Positions 12,186 through 23,610 are shown, counted from the first letter of the stretch. The stretch: DNA of 64,000 nt from Hygrophila difformis (GCA_030278955.1 JAOANR010000010.1:24520444-24584443); one strand, 5' to 3'. Program-made: numbers and translations. The notes: generated from the sequence alone by a model not told the origin.

Positions 12186-12991
12186 AATACTCCAAATACC
12201 AAGTGAGATCGTCAACAAATCAAAAAAATATAAAAAGTAAGAAGTATGAAAAAGAGATGAGAAGATATTTGCCTAAACTATTCCTCACAACTCTCTTTTC
12301 TTCTCACACAACCCTCAAGTGTTCCTCTCTAGTTGATCACCCTCAACCCTTGAGTCGTTCACACCAAATTCACAAGATTCAAGCACACAATTATCAAGCA
12401 AGGATGAGATGATGATTCACATATGCATAACAAGTAGTTCCTAGGTAAGGCTAAACAAGAAAGGCTATCAAGGCTCAAATGGGTTTAAGGATGGATAATG
12501 TCAACCCCACAAAGAAAACAAGATCAATATCAACAATGCTAAGGGAGTATTCAACTTTTTTTTTTCTCTTCTTTTTTTCTTTGTAGAGCTTGGCTTTTGT
12601 GCTCTAATGCCTTTTAACCGTTCGGTCTCACAATGTTTAGGGGAATTCCACTATCAAAAAAAATTGTTGACGGAACTTCAACCCTTTGGCTCTTGATACA
12701 TCATAGGAACCATGAGCCAACGGTTTTCATTCACTTTTTTTTTAACAATCTCTTTTTTTTTGTATCTTTCAATAACTCCCAATGCTATCAATCAACAGTC
12801 AAGCTAATCAAAGCATATAAGCATCAATCATTCCATCTTGCCAAGAAAATCAACTTTGGCATTTCAACAAACACCTTGTGGGCAATATTTTTGGGTATTT
12901 TCTTGAAAATAGAATAAATGGCAAAGGAATTCCACAATGCATCAACACTAAGAATAAACAACCTAATTAGGAGCTAAGAAGTCCTAATCAA
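12186..12991 (-). other. Untranslated leader of nested element
   Basis: This is the stretch between the primer-binding site and the gag start on the minus strand. It is AT-rich with several T runs and holds no long ORF. I see nothing else in it. Confidence 0.5.
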
Positions 12992-13003
12992 GCTCTGATA
13001 CCA
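12992..13003 (-). promoter_or_regulatory. Primer-binding site of nested element
   Basis: GCTCTGATACCA on the plus strand is TGGTATCAGAGC on the minus strand, complementary to tRNA-iMet. It lies 10 bp inside the right-hand (5') LTR and fixes the element's orientation. Confidence 0.9.
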
Positions 13004-13013
13004 AATTTAATTA

Positions 13014-13888
13014 TGATGTATGCAAGCAAGAAATTGGGGAAACAAGCAGCAAAAGCAAAACAAAGGATAGGGCAAGTGTGATGTATGCAAGCAAGAAATG
13101 GGAAAACAAGCAACAAAAGCAAAACAAAGGATAGGGCAAGTGGGTTGAAACAATGGGTTTTGATCAAGTAAACTTGATATGAGGATCAAGCTCCCAAGAA
13201 CTAAACCTAAAATGCATCAATGAACATACTTAACTCAATCAAAACTTGCAATCCAATTGAGTAAGACGAACCTAACACAAATTCAATGTGAATAGACCCA
13301 GTTTTGATGTGGAAATCAAGTAACCCTTGATCCCCAAGATGATCAACCTTTGATACCCTCAAAAGATGAACAAAAGAAAGATAAATTTTGATAGTTGAAT
13401 TATGTTTGATCCTTCCCCAATCCTAACATATAACCCTAGGAACAAGAAATGCAATTACCAAGAAATACTAAGGTAGAAATGGGATTTAAGCCTAACATAA
13501 TGATCCCAAGATAAATCTAGTGAATACTAATTGAAATTACATGGAACAAGTGGGGAAGAAAATGAAATAAGCTAAAATAGGGTAATGGGGGTCGGATCCC
13601 TCTTGTGCGTGCCCACGCCCAAGGCCAAAAATATTCCTGCCTCCTTTCTTCAATTCACTAACAAACCAGTTTAATTTCTCCTCTTGCGCGTGCCCACGAC
13701 CAAGGCCAAAAATGTGTCTGCCTCCTTTCTTCAATGCACCAACAAATGGGCGCCCAAGGTGATCTATCTTGCTTCGGTTTGGCTTCGTTTCGATCCCGGT
13801 GTTGGTTATTGCTTCATGGGTGAGCTTGGCAATGATGTAGCTCATGTAACCTTCACCCTCAAGCTTCTTCAATATGGTGGTCACACCA
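13014..13888 (-). repeat. 5' LTR of nested Gypsy-like element
   Basis: This 875-bp copy pairs with 7207-8085. The main length difference is a 4-bp gap near 13145. Its outer end (CACACCA) abuts the duplicated AGTTC of the disrupted integrase. Confidence 0.9.
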
Positions 13889-16083
13889 AGTTCTCTGCTC
13901 CGCGAACTCCGCAACAAAATGGAGTGGTGGAAAGGAAGAACAGGACTATCCAAGAAATGGCCAGAGTCATGCTTAATTCGAAGGATGTTCCTCAGTTTCT
14001 CTGGGCAGAAGCTGTGCACACTGCTTGCTATGTTGGGAATCGAGTTCATATAAGATCTAAGGCACTGAAGACTCCATATGAGCTATGGAAAGGTAAAAGA
14101 ACAACCATTTCATATTTCCATATATTTGGTAGCAAGTGCTTTGTCTTAAATGACAGGACTCACTCCGGAAAGTTTCAAGAGAAAAGAACAGAAGGTGTGT
14201 TCGTGGGATATTCATCCACCAGCAAAGCATATCGCGTGTACCTTCCTTCTTCAAGGAAAGTGGTGGAATCTGCCAATGTTGTTATTGAAGACAAACCCAA
14301 GTGTGTGTCTAAACCTATTCCGGTTATGGAAATTGAGAATGAAGTCTGTCTTGAGGCTGTGAAGTCTGCTGAGAAGGAAGTTCAACCCAGCGAGTCGAAC
14401 CAGTCTCCAAGAACTCCCACCTCTCAGAGCAAGGTTCACAAAAACCATGATGCAAATGATCTTCTCAGTAACATCAACGAAGGCAGAAAGACCAGAAACA
14501 AGAAGAAGATCAACTATAAAGAGCTGGCTGGTCTTCACTGTTTCACCTCCAGGATTGAACCAACCAAGGTAGAGGAAGCGCTCTGTGATGAACATTGGAC
14601 TGCTGCCATGCAAGAAGAGCTTCAGCAATTTGCCAGGAATGAAGTTTGGGAACTAGTGGAAAGGCCATCTAATGTGAATGTCATTGGCACGAAATGGATT
14701 TTCAAGAATAAGACTGATGAGGATGGCAATATCACTAGGAACAAAGCTAGACTGGTGGCTCAAGGGTATACTCAAGTTGAAGGTGTCGATTTCAGTGAGA
14801 CCTTCGCACCAGTGGCCAGGCTAGAAGCTGTTCGGTTGCTCTTGGCTGTAGCTTGCTCCTTTGAATTCAAATTGTACCAGATGGATGTGAAGAGTGCGTT
14901 CTTGAATGGTTGGTTGAAGGAAGAGGCCTATGTGGAACAACCTAAGGGGTTTGAAGACCCTCACCATCCGGATCATGTGTACAAGCTGCACAAGGCTCTA
15001 TATGGGTTGAAACAAGCACCCAGGGCTTGGTATGAGAGACTCTCAACCTACCTGCTGGAGCATGGATATGAGAGAGGCAGCACTGATCAAACTCTCTTCA
15101 TCAGAAAGGAAGCTAAGGGTTTCATAGTTGCTCAAATTTATGTGGATGACATCGTCTTTGGGTCTACATCCCACATACTCAAGGATGAATTCATAAAGAT
15201 CATGAGCGATGAGTTCGAGATGAGCTTAGTTGGAGAGCTGACATACTTCCTTGGTCTTCAGGTTACTCAGAAGAAAGAAGGAATGTTCCTCAGTCAATCT
15301 AAGTATGTGAAGAACATAGTAAGGAAGTTTGGGATGGAGACGAGCAAGCCTGCACGAACCCCCATAGGCACAAATGATAAGATCAGTCAAGATCACTCGG
15401 GGAAGGATGTTGATCCTAAACTGTATCGAAGTATCATTGGGAGTCTCCTCTATCTAGCTGCTAGCAGACCTGACATTAGTTATGCAGTGGGAATATGTGC
15501 TAGGTATCAGGCAAACCCTAAGGAATCACATTTGCACGCTGTTAAGAGGATCATCAAATACATCTCTGGAACGGCCAACCTTGGAATCTGGTATTCTAAG
15601 GATTAAAGCCTTCAACTCACAGGCTACAGTGATGCGGATTGGGCAGGGTGCATGGATGATCGAAAGAGCACGACAGGTGGTTGTTTTTATGTTGGAACAA
15701 ATTTGGTAAGTTGGTACAGCAAGAAGCAGAGTTCGATCTCCTTGTCCACTGCTGAAGCTGAATACTTGGCTGCGGGAAGCTGTTGTGCTCAACTATTATG
15801 GATGAAGCAAATGTTGAAGGACTATGGAATTGAACAGAAAGAACTACTCCTAATGTGTGACAACATGAGTGCTATCAACATTGCCAAGAATCCAGTCCAA
15901 CACAGCCGCACCAAGCACATTGATATTCATCATCATTACATAAGGGAACTGGTAGAAGATGGAGTGGTGTTCATTCAACATGTTGGGACTGAACTTCAAC
16001 ATGCTGATATATTTACCAAAGCCTTGAACAGTGATCGATTTGAATCACTAAAGAAGGACCTTGGGTTGTGCTGCATTGTCTAA
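13889..16083 (+). pseudogene. Sirevirus pol, 3' part: integrase end, RT and RNase H
   Basis: After the nested insert the frame resumes with the integrase core end ([17 protein letters not shown], carrying the catalytic Glu). The Copia reverse transcriptase follows ([45 protein letters not shown], then the active-site YVDDIVFG). RNase H comes last (GYSDADWAGCMDDRKST, STAEAEYLA, HIDIHHHYI, HADIFTKAL). An in-frame TAA at 15604-15606 separates RT from RNase H. The open frame also runs backward into the nested element's LTR, so 13684-15606 is a chance fusion ORF. With the stops in gag, the antisense insert and this stop, no functional polyprotein can be made. Confidence 0.92.
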
Positions 16084-16461
16084 AGAAGCTCACCCGGACC
16101 CCCCCCCCCCCACCCATGGTGTACATGGTATCAATTCCTTCCCCAAACTCTTGTCAATATTTTCTTAACATTTTGTTTGGGCTGCAGGATTATTTATTTA
16201 GGGGGAGGTCTGTCAAGGCCCATGTTAGGCCCAAATTAAAGAGTCTGTCTCTACTTGGCCCAACTGGTATTGTTCTTGAAATGATGATGGCGCCAGGCTT
16301 CTCAGGCGGGAAGGATTAGACGTTTAAGGGAAGTATCTCTGTTTCTCTTTACTTTTTCCGAGAAGCTGTATCGTCTCCCTCATTTCAAATTGCCATTTCT
16401 TATCTGTGTGCAATTCCTTCTCTCGATCGTATTCTTGTTGAGTTCTTTGAGTACAGGAACA
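16084..16461 (+). other. Spacer between pol and env-like ORF
   Basis: The stretch contains a run of 13 C residues (about 16099-16111) and a GGGGGAGG tract near 16201, one of several polypurine-like tracts in this element. A TACAG/G acceptor-like site lies just before the ATG at 16462, so the downstream ORF could be reached by splicing. That is inference only. Confidence 0.45.
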
Positions 16462-18738
16462 ATGGTTCAAACTCGCGGGTCTAAGGATTCAAGCCCAGGG
16501 TCGAGAAAGCCCCCTGCGCCTCGAAACCCTAAGCCGAAAAAGGGGGTTCCTGCTCCCTCGAAGAAGACGAATGCCGCACAATCGTCTCCAGCAACCACCT
16601 CCACTCAAGGTGTGATGGACCCTTTAGACATTCGGAGTGAACTCCATGAAGCTGGTATAGCAGTTGAGGGGGAGACAACCGTCCCTGAGAACGTGACCAC
16701 GAACCCCACTACCCAGACGGTTACCCCCACGACAGTTTCAGGAGATGTCTCTACTAAAGGAGTTGAAAGCGCACCATCCAAGTCAACCACTGTAATGGAT
16801 TCTCCAGGGAATCTCAAAACCTTGGCTGCTGTTGCTGCCGCTTCAGTGCCCGCAAAGAAATCGACCAAGAAAGGTACAAAGAAGTCTAAGAAATATTCCG
16901 TTTCTTCTAATGTTCAAGTTTCAGGATCCTCCACGGCTCGAGGCACTACATCCACTGGAGACAAAGAAAGCGAAGAGGAAATTCGACTCACTGAATTGGC
17001 CCCTGTGACCCTGTCTCTCAAAAGGAAAGGCGCTGAGTCACCCAAGCCTGCATTCCCTATTCAAGATGTCTCGAAGACAAAAGCTTCATCGAAGAAGGGC
17101 TCCAAACCCAGTTCTGAAGCCAAAGGATCCACCGCTCAAGGAAAGGCTATTGATGCTGTCCCACTCAAAATTATCAAACCTGTGTTTGACTCTCTTCCTG
17201 CTTCCAAGGCTGTTGAGCCTTCTGCCGTGAAAGAGACTACTGCGCCCTCCAAGACCAAGAAGTCTCAGAAATCCAGCAAAGTAATGGATACTGTGCCACA
17301 TACCAATCCTGCTACTTCTCCACTTACTCAGACCGATGAGTCCAGACAATCTGAACCTTCCCAAGGTTCCTCGGCAGTGAAAGAACCTTCCACTACATCT
17401 GGTCCTCAACAATCTCAAGCTGCTGAGCCTCGCAAGGAGTTGGATACTGTTGAAGAAGAATCTGAGGAAGCATCATCTGAAGGCGTTGAGGAGGAGGAAG
17501 ACTCAAGTGCTGATGAACCGGATCAACACCCATCTCAAGGTGCCATTGGATCTAAAGTTGCCCCTGTTCCTATCCCTAAAGTGCACAAGGAGAAAGACTC
17601 TGATAGCGAGTTCAATGCTGAGGATGAACCAGAGTCTGAAGGAGATAGCTCCACTGAGTCTGAAGAAGCTGCTACAACAGAAGCTGCCCCACCTGCTGCC
17701 ACAGCCGTGTCCGAACCTTCCCAGACTACCAGTAAAGGAAAACATGTTAGAGATGCTGAAGAGAATCCAGAGATCAGAAAGAAATCCAAGCTTGATATTA
17801 GGAAGCCATCTTCCTCCAGGCCAAAGACAAGAGAGGTGCTTGATGCTGCTCTTGCTCATTCTGATCAGTTTTTCTACGAGTCCAGTGAATCATACCATAC
17901 CAGTGTTTTGGTCAAGAAGGCTTTTCGACAAGAGAATACTTACTCTGGACCAAAATTTGATAAACTTGGTTGGACCAAGTATCTTGGGAAGAGAGGGCTG
18001 ATTGGATGGGCAACACTGGTTCAAGAATATCAACCTGAGCTTGTCACTCAATTTTATGCAAACTTGAGGAAAGATGTCATCATATCTGATACCCCATGGT
18101 TCAGTAAGAATTTCACTGGAGGAGTGCTCTATGGGATTTCAGCCTCCAAGATCAATGCTGTTTTGGAAGTGCCAGAGGTTGACTTCGAAGGAATTCTGGA
18201 ACAAGGTGTTTCGTTTGACAGTGACAAAGTGGCCTATGCTATAACCAAGACCAAGGTGAAAAAGATGCCAGGGAAGGGAGTGAAGCCCAAGTTCCTTACA
18301 CAGAAGTTCTACATGCTCTACAAGTTTTGTGCTTCGAACATCATGCCTACAGGAAATCACTCCCTGGTCACTCGAGAGATGTGCCACTTGATATATGCCA
18401 TTGATCAACAGGTCCCTATCAATTATGGTCAGTTGGTTCTATCTCAGATGGTCGATATAGCAGAGTCCCTCACTGCCAGTCACAAAACACTGCTTCCCTA
18501 TCCGGCCCTCATCCAATTGTTCCTCGAGTCTCTCAAAATTGGTGGGAACAAGAGTGCCCCGAAAGAAAAGATCTATGAGTTTGTTCTCTCACAGAAGCTG
18601 CTGACCAAGGTGCCAGACATACCAGGCCCTGTTGGAAATTTGAGCAATCAAAGTGCTCTAACTAGAGCTAGAGAAATTCTGAACCAGGCACTTGAGAGGT
18701 TCAAAAGACTTCGAGCTATCATTCATCAGGAAGAATGA
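16462..18738 (+). CDS. Env-like third ORF of Sirevirus element
   Basis: An uninterrupted 758-aa ORF starts at ATG 16462 (MVQTRGSKDSS). The first 480 residues are low complexity, rich in Ser, Thr, Pro, Lys, Ala and Glu, with a KKSTKKGTKKSKK-type basic patch and a long acidic stretch. The last 270 residues are globular and resemble the conserved domain of plant retroelement ORFs called putative plant transposon protein (FYANL followed by an INAVLEVPEVDFEG-like segment). No membrane segment is evident after this ATG. A hydrophobic stretch just upstream is in frame but lacks an ATG. TGA at 18736-18738 is probably a late mutation, because the frame stays open for a 50-codon acidic tail to 18891. 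Its position after pol matches env-like genes of Sireviruses. Its function is unknown, and an envelope role is only a lineage label. Confidence 0.7.
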   Translation: MVQTRGSKDSSPGSRKPPAPRNPKPKKGVPAPSKKTNAAQSSPATTSTQGVMDPLDIRSELHEAGIAVEGETTVPENVTTNPTTQTVTPTTVSGDVSTKGVESAPSKSTTVMDSPGNLKTLAAVAAASVPAKKSTKKGTKKSKKYSVSSNVQVSGSSTARGTTSTGDKESEEEIRLTELAPVTLSLKRKGAESPKPAFPIQDVSKTKASSKKGSKPSSEAKGSTAQGKAIDAVPLKIIKPVFDSLPASKAVEPSAVKETTAPSKTKKSQKSSKVMDTVPHTNPATSPLTQTDESRQSEPSQGSSAVKEPSTTSGPQQSQAAEPRKELDTVEEESEEASSEGVEEEEDSSADEPDQHPSQGAIGSKVAPVPIPKVHKEKDSDSEFNAEDEPESEGDSSTESEEAATTEAAPPAATAVSEPSQTTSKGKHVRDAEENPEIRKKSKLDIRKPSSSRPKTREVLDAALAHSDQFFYESSESYHTSVLVKKAFRQENTYSGPKFDKLGWTKYLGKRGLIGWATLVQEYQPELVTQFYANLRKDVIISDTPWFSKNFTGGVLYGISASKINAVLEVPEVDFEGILEQGVSFDSDKVAYAITKTKVKKMPGKGVKPKFLTQKFYMLYKFCASNIMPTGNHSLVTREMCHLIYAIDQQVPINYGQLVLSQMVDIAESLTASHKTLLPYPALIQLFLESLKIGGNKSAPKEKIYEFVLSQKLLTKVPDIPGPVGNLSNQSALTRAREILNQALERFKRLRAIIHQEE

Positions 18739-19311
18739 AAGATTGAACAAGCACTTGCCCTACTGCCAGATTACTGGTCAGATGATGATGAAGCAGGGAC
18801 TGCTATGTTTGTTGAGCCTGGAGATGACCAAGAGCGCCCCTCTGATGGAAATGAAGGAGATGTTGGCTCTGAAGATGCAGAGTCTGACTGACATTTGGCC
18901 ACAGAAGTTGATCCAGAGGGGGAGTCACAAACATTCAAAATCCAATGCTGAATCAACCCCAATCCAATGTTGAATCAACCCCTCCTGATGATTGGTAATA
19001 TCCTTCTAACTTTTTATCATAATTATCTATCTTTTGCTTTGATAAACTCTTATTATTGCTACTTTGGGACAAATTTTTTTTATTGCTTTTATGGTGAATA
19101 TGTTTGGTGGAACTGGTTGTTTGGACAATTGTTATGTTTCTGAGATCTCATGGTATGTATGAACCTTCATGGTTATTATTGTACAAGCTCTATTTCTTGT
19201 GATGATTGTTTGCTGTAAAGAGCTTATAGCTAGTTTGCTAGTTAGGATTACTCTTGATTGTTGTAATTCATCATCGGTTGAACATTTGTATATGCTGGCT
19301 CACTTCCTGCC

Positions 19312-19325
19312 AAAAAGGGGGAGAA
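19312..19325 (+). promoter_or_regulatory. Polypurine tract of Sirevirus element
   Basis: AAAAAGGGGGAGAA directly precedes the 3' LTR. It is the primer site for plus-strand DNA synthesis. Weaker copies occur near 16201 and 18916. Confidence 0.88.
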
Positions 19326-20337
19326 TGTTGAGTCTAGTGTTTTGTGGGAAGTTCGAACCGATGATTGAACTCAGGTAGTTAGGACTTCTTCTATTGCATC
19401 TGTGTTCAGCGCGACCTTGGAGTGGAAGTTCGCTGAGATCAAGATCGAGATTGGGGTCCAACGGCTCTTTCTGATTAGAATAGGTATAGACTAATATTTC
19501 TTGCAGGGATTGCCTATCTTCTTATGAAAAGAGCTGTTACTCACAAACCCAAATCTCCCCAACGGCTACTTCCCAAAATGGAAAAATTATTCAAATCCGT
19601 TGAGTAATTTTGCGTTTAAGAAGAAGTGTTCCAAGAGAGGAGAGCAGAGATTTCATAATTCATTCTTAGAGATATTCGAAAGCTCTCAACTGTGCTATTG
19701 TCAAAAATCATCTCTCTAGTCGATCGACAGCCAAAGTGTGCACTGAGATTTCTGTCTAAGCTGTGAGATCGACGAAGCCTTGAACAAAGCTCTCATTGCT
19801 TTCGTACTCAGAGATTCCTTAAGTGTTTTCGTGAGAGACGATTAAGGAAGTTCAAAGCTTGACCAGGAGAAACACCTCAAAGTATTATTACTCTCATATT
19901 ACAGAGGAAGTGTTTCGCAGGCTGCTACAAGTGGAGCTCAAAGCAGGCGGCTTTGAGGATTGAAGTAGAAAGGGTTTTTCTACACCAAAGGCTGGAGGCT
20001 GTTTGGTCACCACAATCTTCCACTTGGAGCTTGGAGTGAAGACACTTTACATATTTTGCTATTGTGTGTGGTTGTTTGCCATTGGTTAACACATAGTAAA
20101 ATATCCTCCTGGATTGGTATCCCCCAGACATAGGCCGAAGGCCGAACTGGGTCATCAACTTGCTGTGTCTCATTTACTCTTTATGCATGTTTATTTCAAG
20201 CATTACATTATTCCGCTGTGCATGATTCTGTGTTTACACTGAGTTGTTTGATAAGTGTGTTCATTGTGTTAGTTTGAACTTTGTTCATTGAACCACTGGC
20301 ATAAAGAGTTGAACTTGTGTGAGCTGGGAACCTAACA
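19326..20337 (+). repeat. 3' LTR of Sirevirus element
   Basis: This 1012-bp copy equals 3168-4179 in length and in almost all bases. AAATT follows it and duplicates 3163-3167. Confidence 0.93.
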
Positions 20338-20342
20338 AAATT

Positions 20343-21479
20343 GACCCCAAAGTATTCTTGATCCTGAATAGAGTTGAGGTAAAAACACACAACAGGGTTG
20401 ATCAAAGTAAATGACTATAATTATTCTATAAAAACAGTAATTCAGAATTCGGAAAACAGTAATTCAGAATTCAATCACCTCAACCCAAAAACCCAAAAAA
20501 TGACTGTAACCGACAAAAAATGGAAATGGGCAGGCAATTTGAGTGCAGTCTCAGAGAACTTTATTTCGAAAACCCTTCAAAATTTACCAAGAAGTTTCAT
20601 ATGTACAGCCAAGACAGAATATCAAGTACTGTAAAAGTGAGAAATGAGAATCAATTTTTTAAACCAACTCTACAATTCAGAAGAAAATTAAACATTGGTC
20701 ATAGGTAAGTTGGGATATTGGTACTTAATCTTTACAGTAGGATTGATGAATCATTAATTTCGATCTTCACATAGTATTAATTTATACAAGAGCAGAGCAG
20801 CCAATCTGGCTGCAAGGGCATTAAAGCTGATTGAAAGGACATCAAAGAAAGGAAGGAATTTCAATCAAATAGTAGTTCAAAGGCAAAATATTTTATATAA
20901 TGTGAAGTTTCCACACAAAATAAACAAAGCATCATCCAAAACAACTTTCCAATAGATGTGCACACTGGCACAAATTGCATAATAATCTGAACTAAATCTA
21001 AACTGTCCAAGGCAAACCTCAAACTTCATGTGTGCATATCTAATTAACCCTATGACAGTGAAATCCATTCCCAACGTTGAAAACACTGTCTTTTTCACAG
21101 GTACAACAAAACTTGTCCATGAATTATTATTGAATTCTATGTCTTTATAAAGTATTGAAAATTACCGAGTCGGAAAAATAAAAAATAAAAGAATGAAGCT
21201 CGTTCATAGGCTCAGATGTATTGCTTGCTGATCATCTGAACTCAAGTTGTGCAAGAATGAAGTGCAAGGAAAAAATAAGGCCAAATAATAAAATTGGAAG
21301 CCCCAATGAGAAGCTGGATTTTTTGTCCAAGAGGAAAATTTCTTAGCGGAGGAAGTCTTCTTCCTATAGAAGGAATGATTCTAAATGAAGATTAAAAATA
21401 ACCAACCAATAAAAAACTACCTGGCCGTTGAGAAACCACTACTACTAGTACTAGCCCACGCCTACGCTAGCTCTCCGTT
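20343..21479. other. Unassigned sequence between two Copia elements
   Basis: The stretch is AT-rich with a small repeat of CAGAATTC-type words near 20440-20480. I see no gene, RNA or mobile-element signature. Its left edge is the right flank of the Sirevirus insertion. Confidence 0.4.
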
Positions 21480-21484
21480 CAAAT

Positions 21485-21764
21485 TGTTGAATCATAAACT
21501 CACCCGACAACGTACGCTCCCGCCGTTGTAAAAAATAGCAGCTAAACGCATGCGCACGCCGTCGTCAAAGTAGCCGCCTAGTTTGATTGCCATTGTCAAA
21601 ACTTGCGGATTGCATATCCGTAGTTGTCAAAAATATTGTATTTTCTATCTTTATATTTGTACTCTTCCGACTATAAATAGCCGTGTAATCTTAGTGAAAA
21701 TCGCAGAATGAGATTTAGAACAATAACATCTAAACTCTCTTCTCCCCAATTCAAAATTCCAACA
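21485..21764 (+). repeat. 5' LTR of decayed Copia element
   Basis: This 280-bp LTR matches 26728-27007. It contains a clear TATA box, CTATAAATAG at 21671-21680, which would place transcription start about 30 bp further on and leave a short R-U5. The sequence is rich in CG dinucleotides near its start. Confidence 0.92.
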
Positions 21765-21768
21765 GAAT

Positions 21769-21781
21769 TGGTATCAGAGCC
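21769..21781 (+). promoter_or_regulatory. Primer-binding site, tRNA-iMet
   Basis: TGGTATCAGAGCC lies five bases after the 5' LTR end and is complementary to the initiator tRNA 3' end. Confidence 0.92.
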
Positions 21782-22630
21782 TGAGATCTAAACTTAGAGC
21801 AAAACAACAATTTGAGTATAAACACTCAAACTTAAAAGAATTTAAATTTGCTCACTGGTGTCTTCTCCAAGTGCTGCCCAGCAGCCTTCAGCACCGCCAC
21901 AGCGCTGCTGCCCCTCTGACCGAGTTGCTCCAGCCTCCACCGTTCACCGACCATCTTCTCCAGTGGTCTCTCTCACCACCGAGCTGCCTCTAGTGCTGTC
22001 CGCTGCCGCCGCTCACTAGCCACCATCAAGCGCCGCCTCCAGCTTCCTCAGTCGCTGCCTGCCACTCATCCTGCCGCTGCCGCTGTGTACGCAGCTCTCC
22101 AGCGCCATCCCAGCCGCTCTCCCGTTACCGATCTGTTGTGCCCGACACAGTTGCACGTCCGTCGTGCACCGCCTCTCCGGGCTAGAGCGATTACCCCTGC
22201 TCCCTCTTGACCGCATCACCACCGATGCCAGTCATTCCAACTCTTTCTGTCTTGTTCCTTCGTAACTTCTCTATGTGATTTGAGAAAAAAGAGAGTCCAG
22301 CAGACAGACAACATTAAAGCAAGAAGAAAATAGATGTCATTGAAAGTTTGTGGAGTTGGTATAATTATTAAAGGAGTTAGTGCGGTGGAGCCTTTTTTTT
22401 AAAAAAAAAAGAAGAAAAAAAAAATATTAAAGGAGTTAGTGGGAGTTTTAAAAAAAATATTAAAAAGTTAGTGGGGAGATTTTAAAAGAAGGAGAGTGCG
22501 TATTTTTTTAAAAAAAAGAATATAGTGGGTTTGGGAAGAATTTGTCAAAATTGAAGATTTTGGAGTACACGAAGGAAGCTGTGCAATCAGAAGAGGAGGT
22601 CCTGCAATTATTCAGAAAATATTATTCATA
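21782..22630 (+). other. Leader region of decayed Copia element
   Basis: The first half is GC-rich and full of CCGCC and CTGC words. The second half (22380-22520) is A/T runs with three imperfect copies of a TTAAAGGAGTTAGTG-like word. No ORF is supported before the gag ATG at 22631. Confidence 0.5.
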
Positions 22631-23610
22631 ATGGCGTCAACAAGTTCCATCCAATCGCAAGTGCCCAAATTAACAAAAAATAATTACAGGAGTTGGAGTA
22701 TCCAGATGGAAGCATTATTGGGCTCACTTGACGTATGGGATTGCGTGGAAAATGACTTTGCAACATCAACGGAGCAAGAGCAAGATAAGGAAAAATTAAA
22801 GGAGCTGAAGAAAAGGGAGAAAAAGGCCCTTTTCACAATCTACCAAGCAGTAGAAGAATCCACCTTTGAATTAATTGCTACAGCAAAAACTTCAAAGGAA
22901 GCTTGGGAGATTTTGAAGAAAGCAAATGAAGGGGTGGATAAAGTGAAGAAGATCCGATTTTAAACCTTGAGAGCCCAGTTTGAATTATTGCGCCAAGGCA
23001 ATACGGAGAACATATCTGATTATTTTGCTCGAGTCATATCTATTGTTCACCAGATGAGACAGAATGACGAAGAGATGAGCAACGTTCGAGTTATTGAAAA
23101 GATCTTGAGATCTTTGGACTCAAAGTACAACCTCATAGTTGTTACTATTGAAGAAACCAAAAATCTTGAGGTATTGACCATTGAAGAGCTAATGGGTTCT
23201 CTGCAAGCATATGAACAGAGAATAACAAGCAGAAAAGATGATCAATTCCAAGAACAGGCGCTTCAGTCCACTCTCTCATTCAGAAGGAATAATTTATCCC
23301 GAGGAGGATCACAACGTGGATAATTTCAGCCACAAAGAGGAAGAGGTGGCCAAGTACCAGGCCATGGGTATAATCAGAATACCCAGTTTAATGGTGAAAA
23401 ATAAAAAGAACGTGGTCGTGAAGCCTACCGAGGCCGTGGAAGACATCAAGGTCGTGGACATGGAAGGAATTCCGGATAGAGATATGACAAATCAGAAATC
23501 CAATGTCATATCTGCAAGAAATTCGGCCATTATGCCAATGAATGCTCGTAAATCCAAACAAAGTGGAAGGAAAGGCGAATCCTGCCAACAAAGAAGAAGT
23601 AAATGATAGA
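22631..23610 (+). pseudogene. Copia gag, multiple stops
   Basis: ATG at 22631 opens a typical plant Copia gag (VPKLTKNNYRSWSIQMEALL, later LEVLTIEELMGSLQAYEQR) and a CX2CX4HX4C knuckle near 23504-23545 (CHICKKFGHYANEC). The frame is interrupted by TAA at 22961, TAA at 23321, a further TAA near 23399, a TAG near 23477 and a TAA after the knuckle. Several of these stops fall where Gln (CAA/CAG) would be expected, suggesting C-to-T change. The pol frame then lies in a different phase. Confidence 0.85.

Larger units (their letters stand above)
7207..13888 (-). mobile_element. Non-autonomous Gypsy-like LTR element nested in antisense
   Basis: The 6682-bp insert begins TGATG and ends CACCA, flanked by AGTTC on both sides (7202-7206 and 13889-13893). 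LTRs are 879 and 875 bp. A tRNA-Met primer-binding site next to the right LTR and a polypurine tract next to the left LTR, both reading on the minus strand, show it is inverted relative to the host element. Its internal region encodes a Gypsy-type gag and aspartic protease, then an ORF holding only the tail of an integrase. Reverse transcriptase, RNase H and the integrase core are missing, so it depends on a helper. By eye its LTRs differ at roughly 14 sites plus one small indel, slightly less than the host LTRs, which fits a later insertion. Confidence 0.9.
3168..20337 (+). mobile_element. Sirevirus-type Copia retrotransposon with nested Gypsy insert
   Basis: The element is bounded by two 1012-bp LTRs that begin TGTTGAG and end CCTAACA. 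Perfect 5-bp target-site duplications AAATT lie at 3163-3167 and 20338-20342. Next to the 5' LTR is a tRNA-Met primer-binding site, and next to the 3' LTR a polypurine tract. Domain order is gag, protease, integrase, reverse transcriptase, RNase H, the Copia order. A large extra ORF lies between pol and the 3' LTR, and several polypurine-like tracts occur there (about 16200, 18916 and 19312), both hallmarks of the Sirevirus lineage. Without the 6.7-kb nested element it would be about 10.5 kb. Stops and a frameshift make it inactive. By eye the LTRs differ at about 20 sites (near 2%), suggesting a fairly recent insertion. Confidence 0.93.

Noticed and set aside
16390..16461. Signal peptide for the Sirevirus third ORF
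   Set aside because: The hydrophobic stretch is in frame but begins at TTG. The first ATG is at 16462, so without splicing or non-AUG initiation it is not translated.
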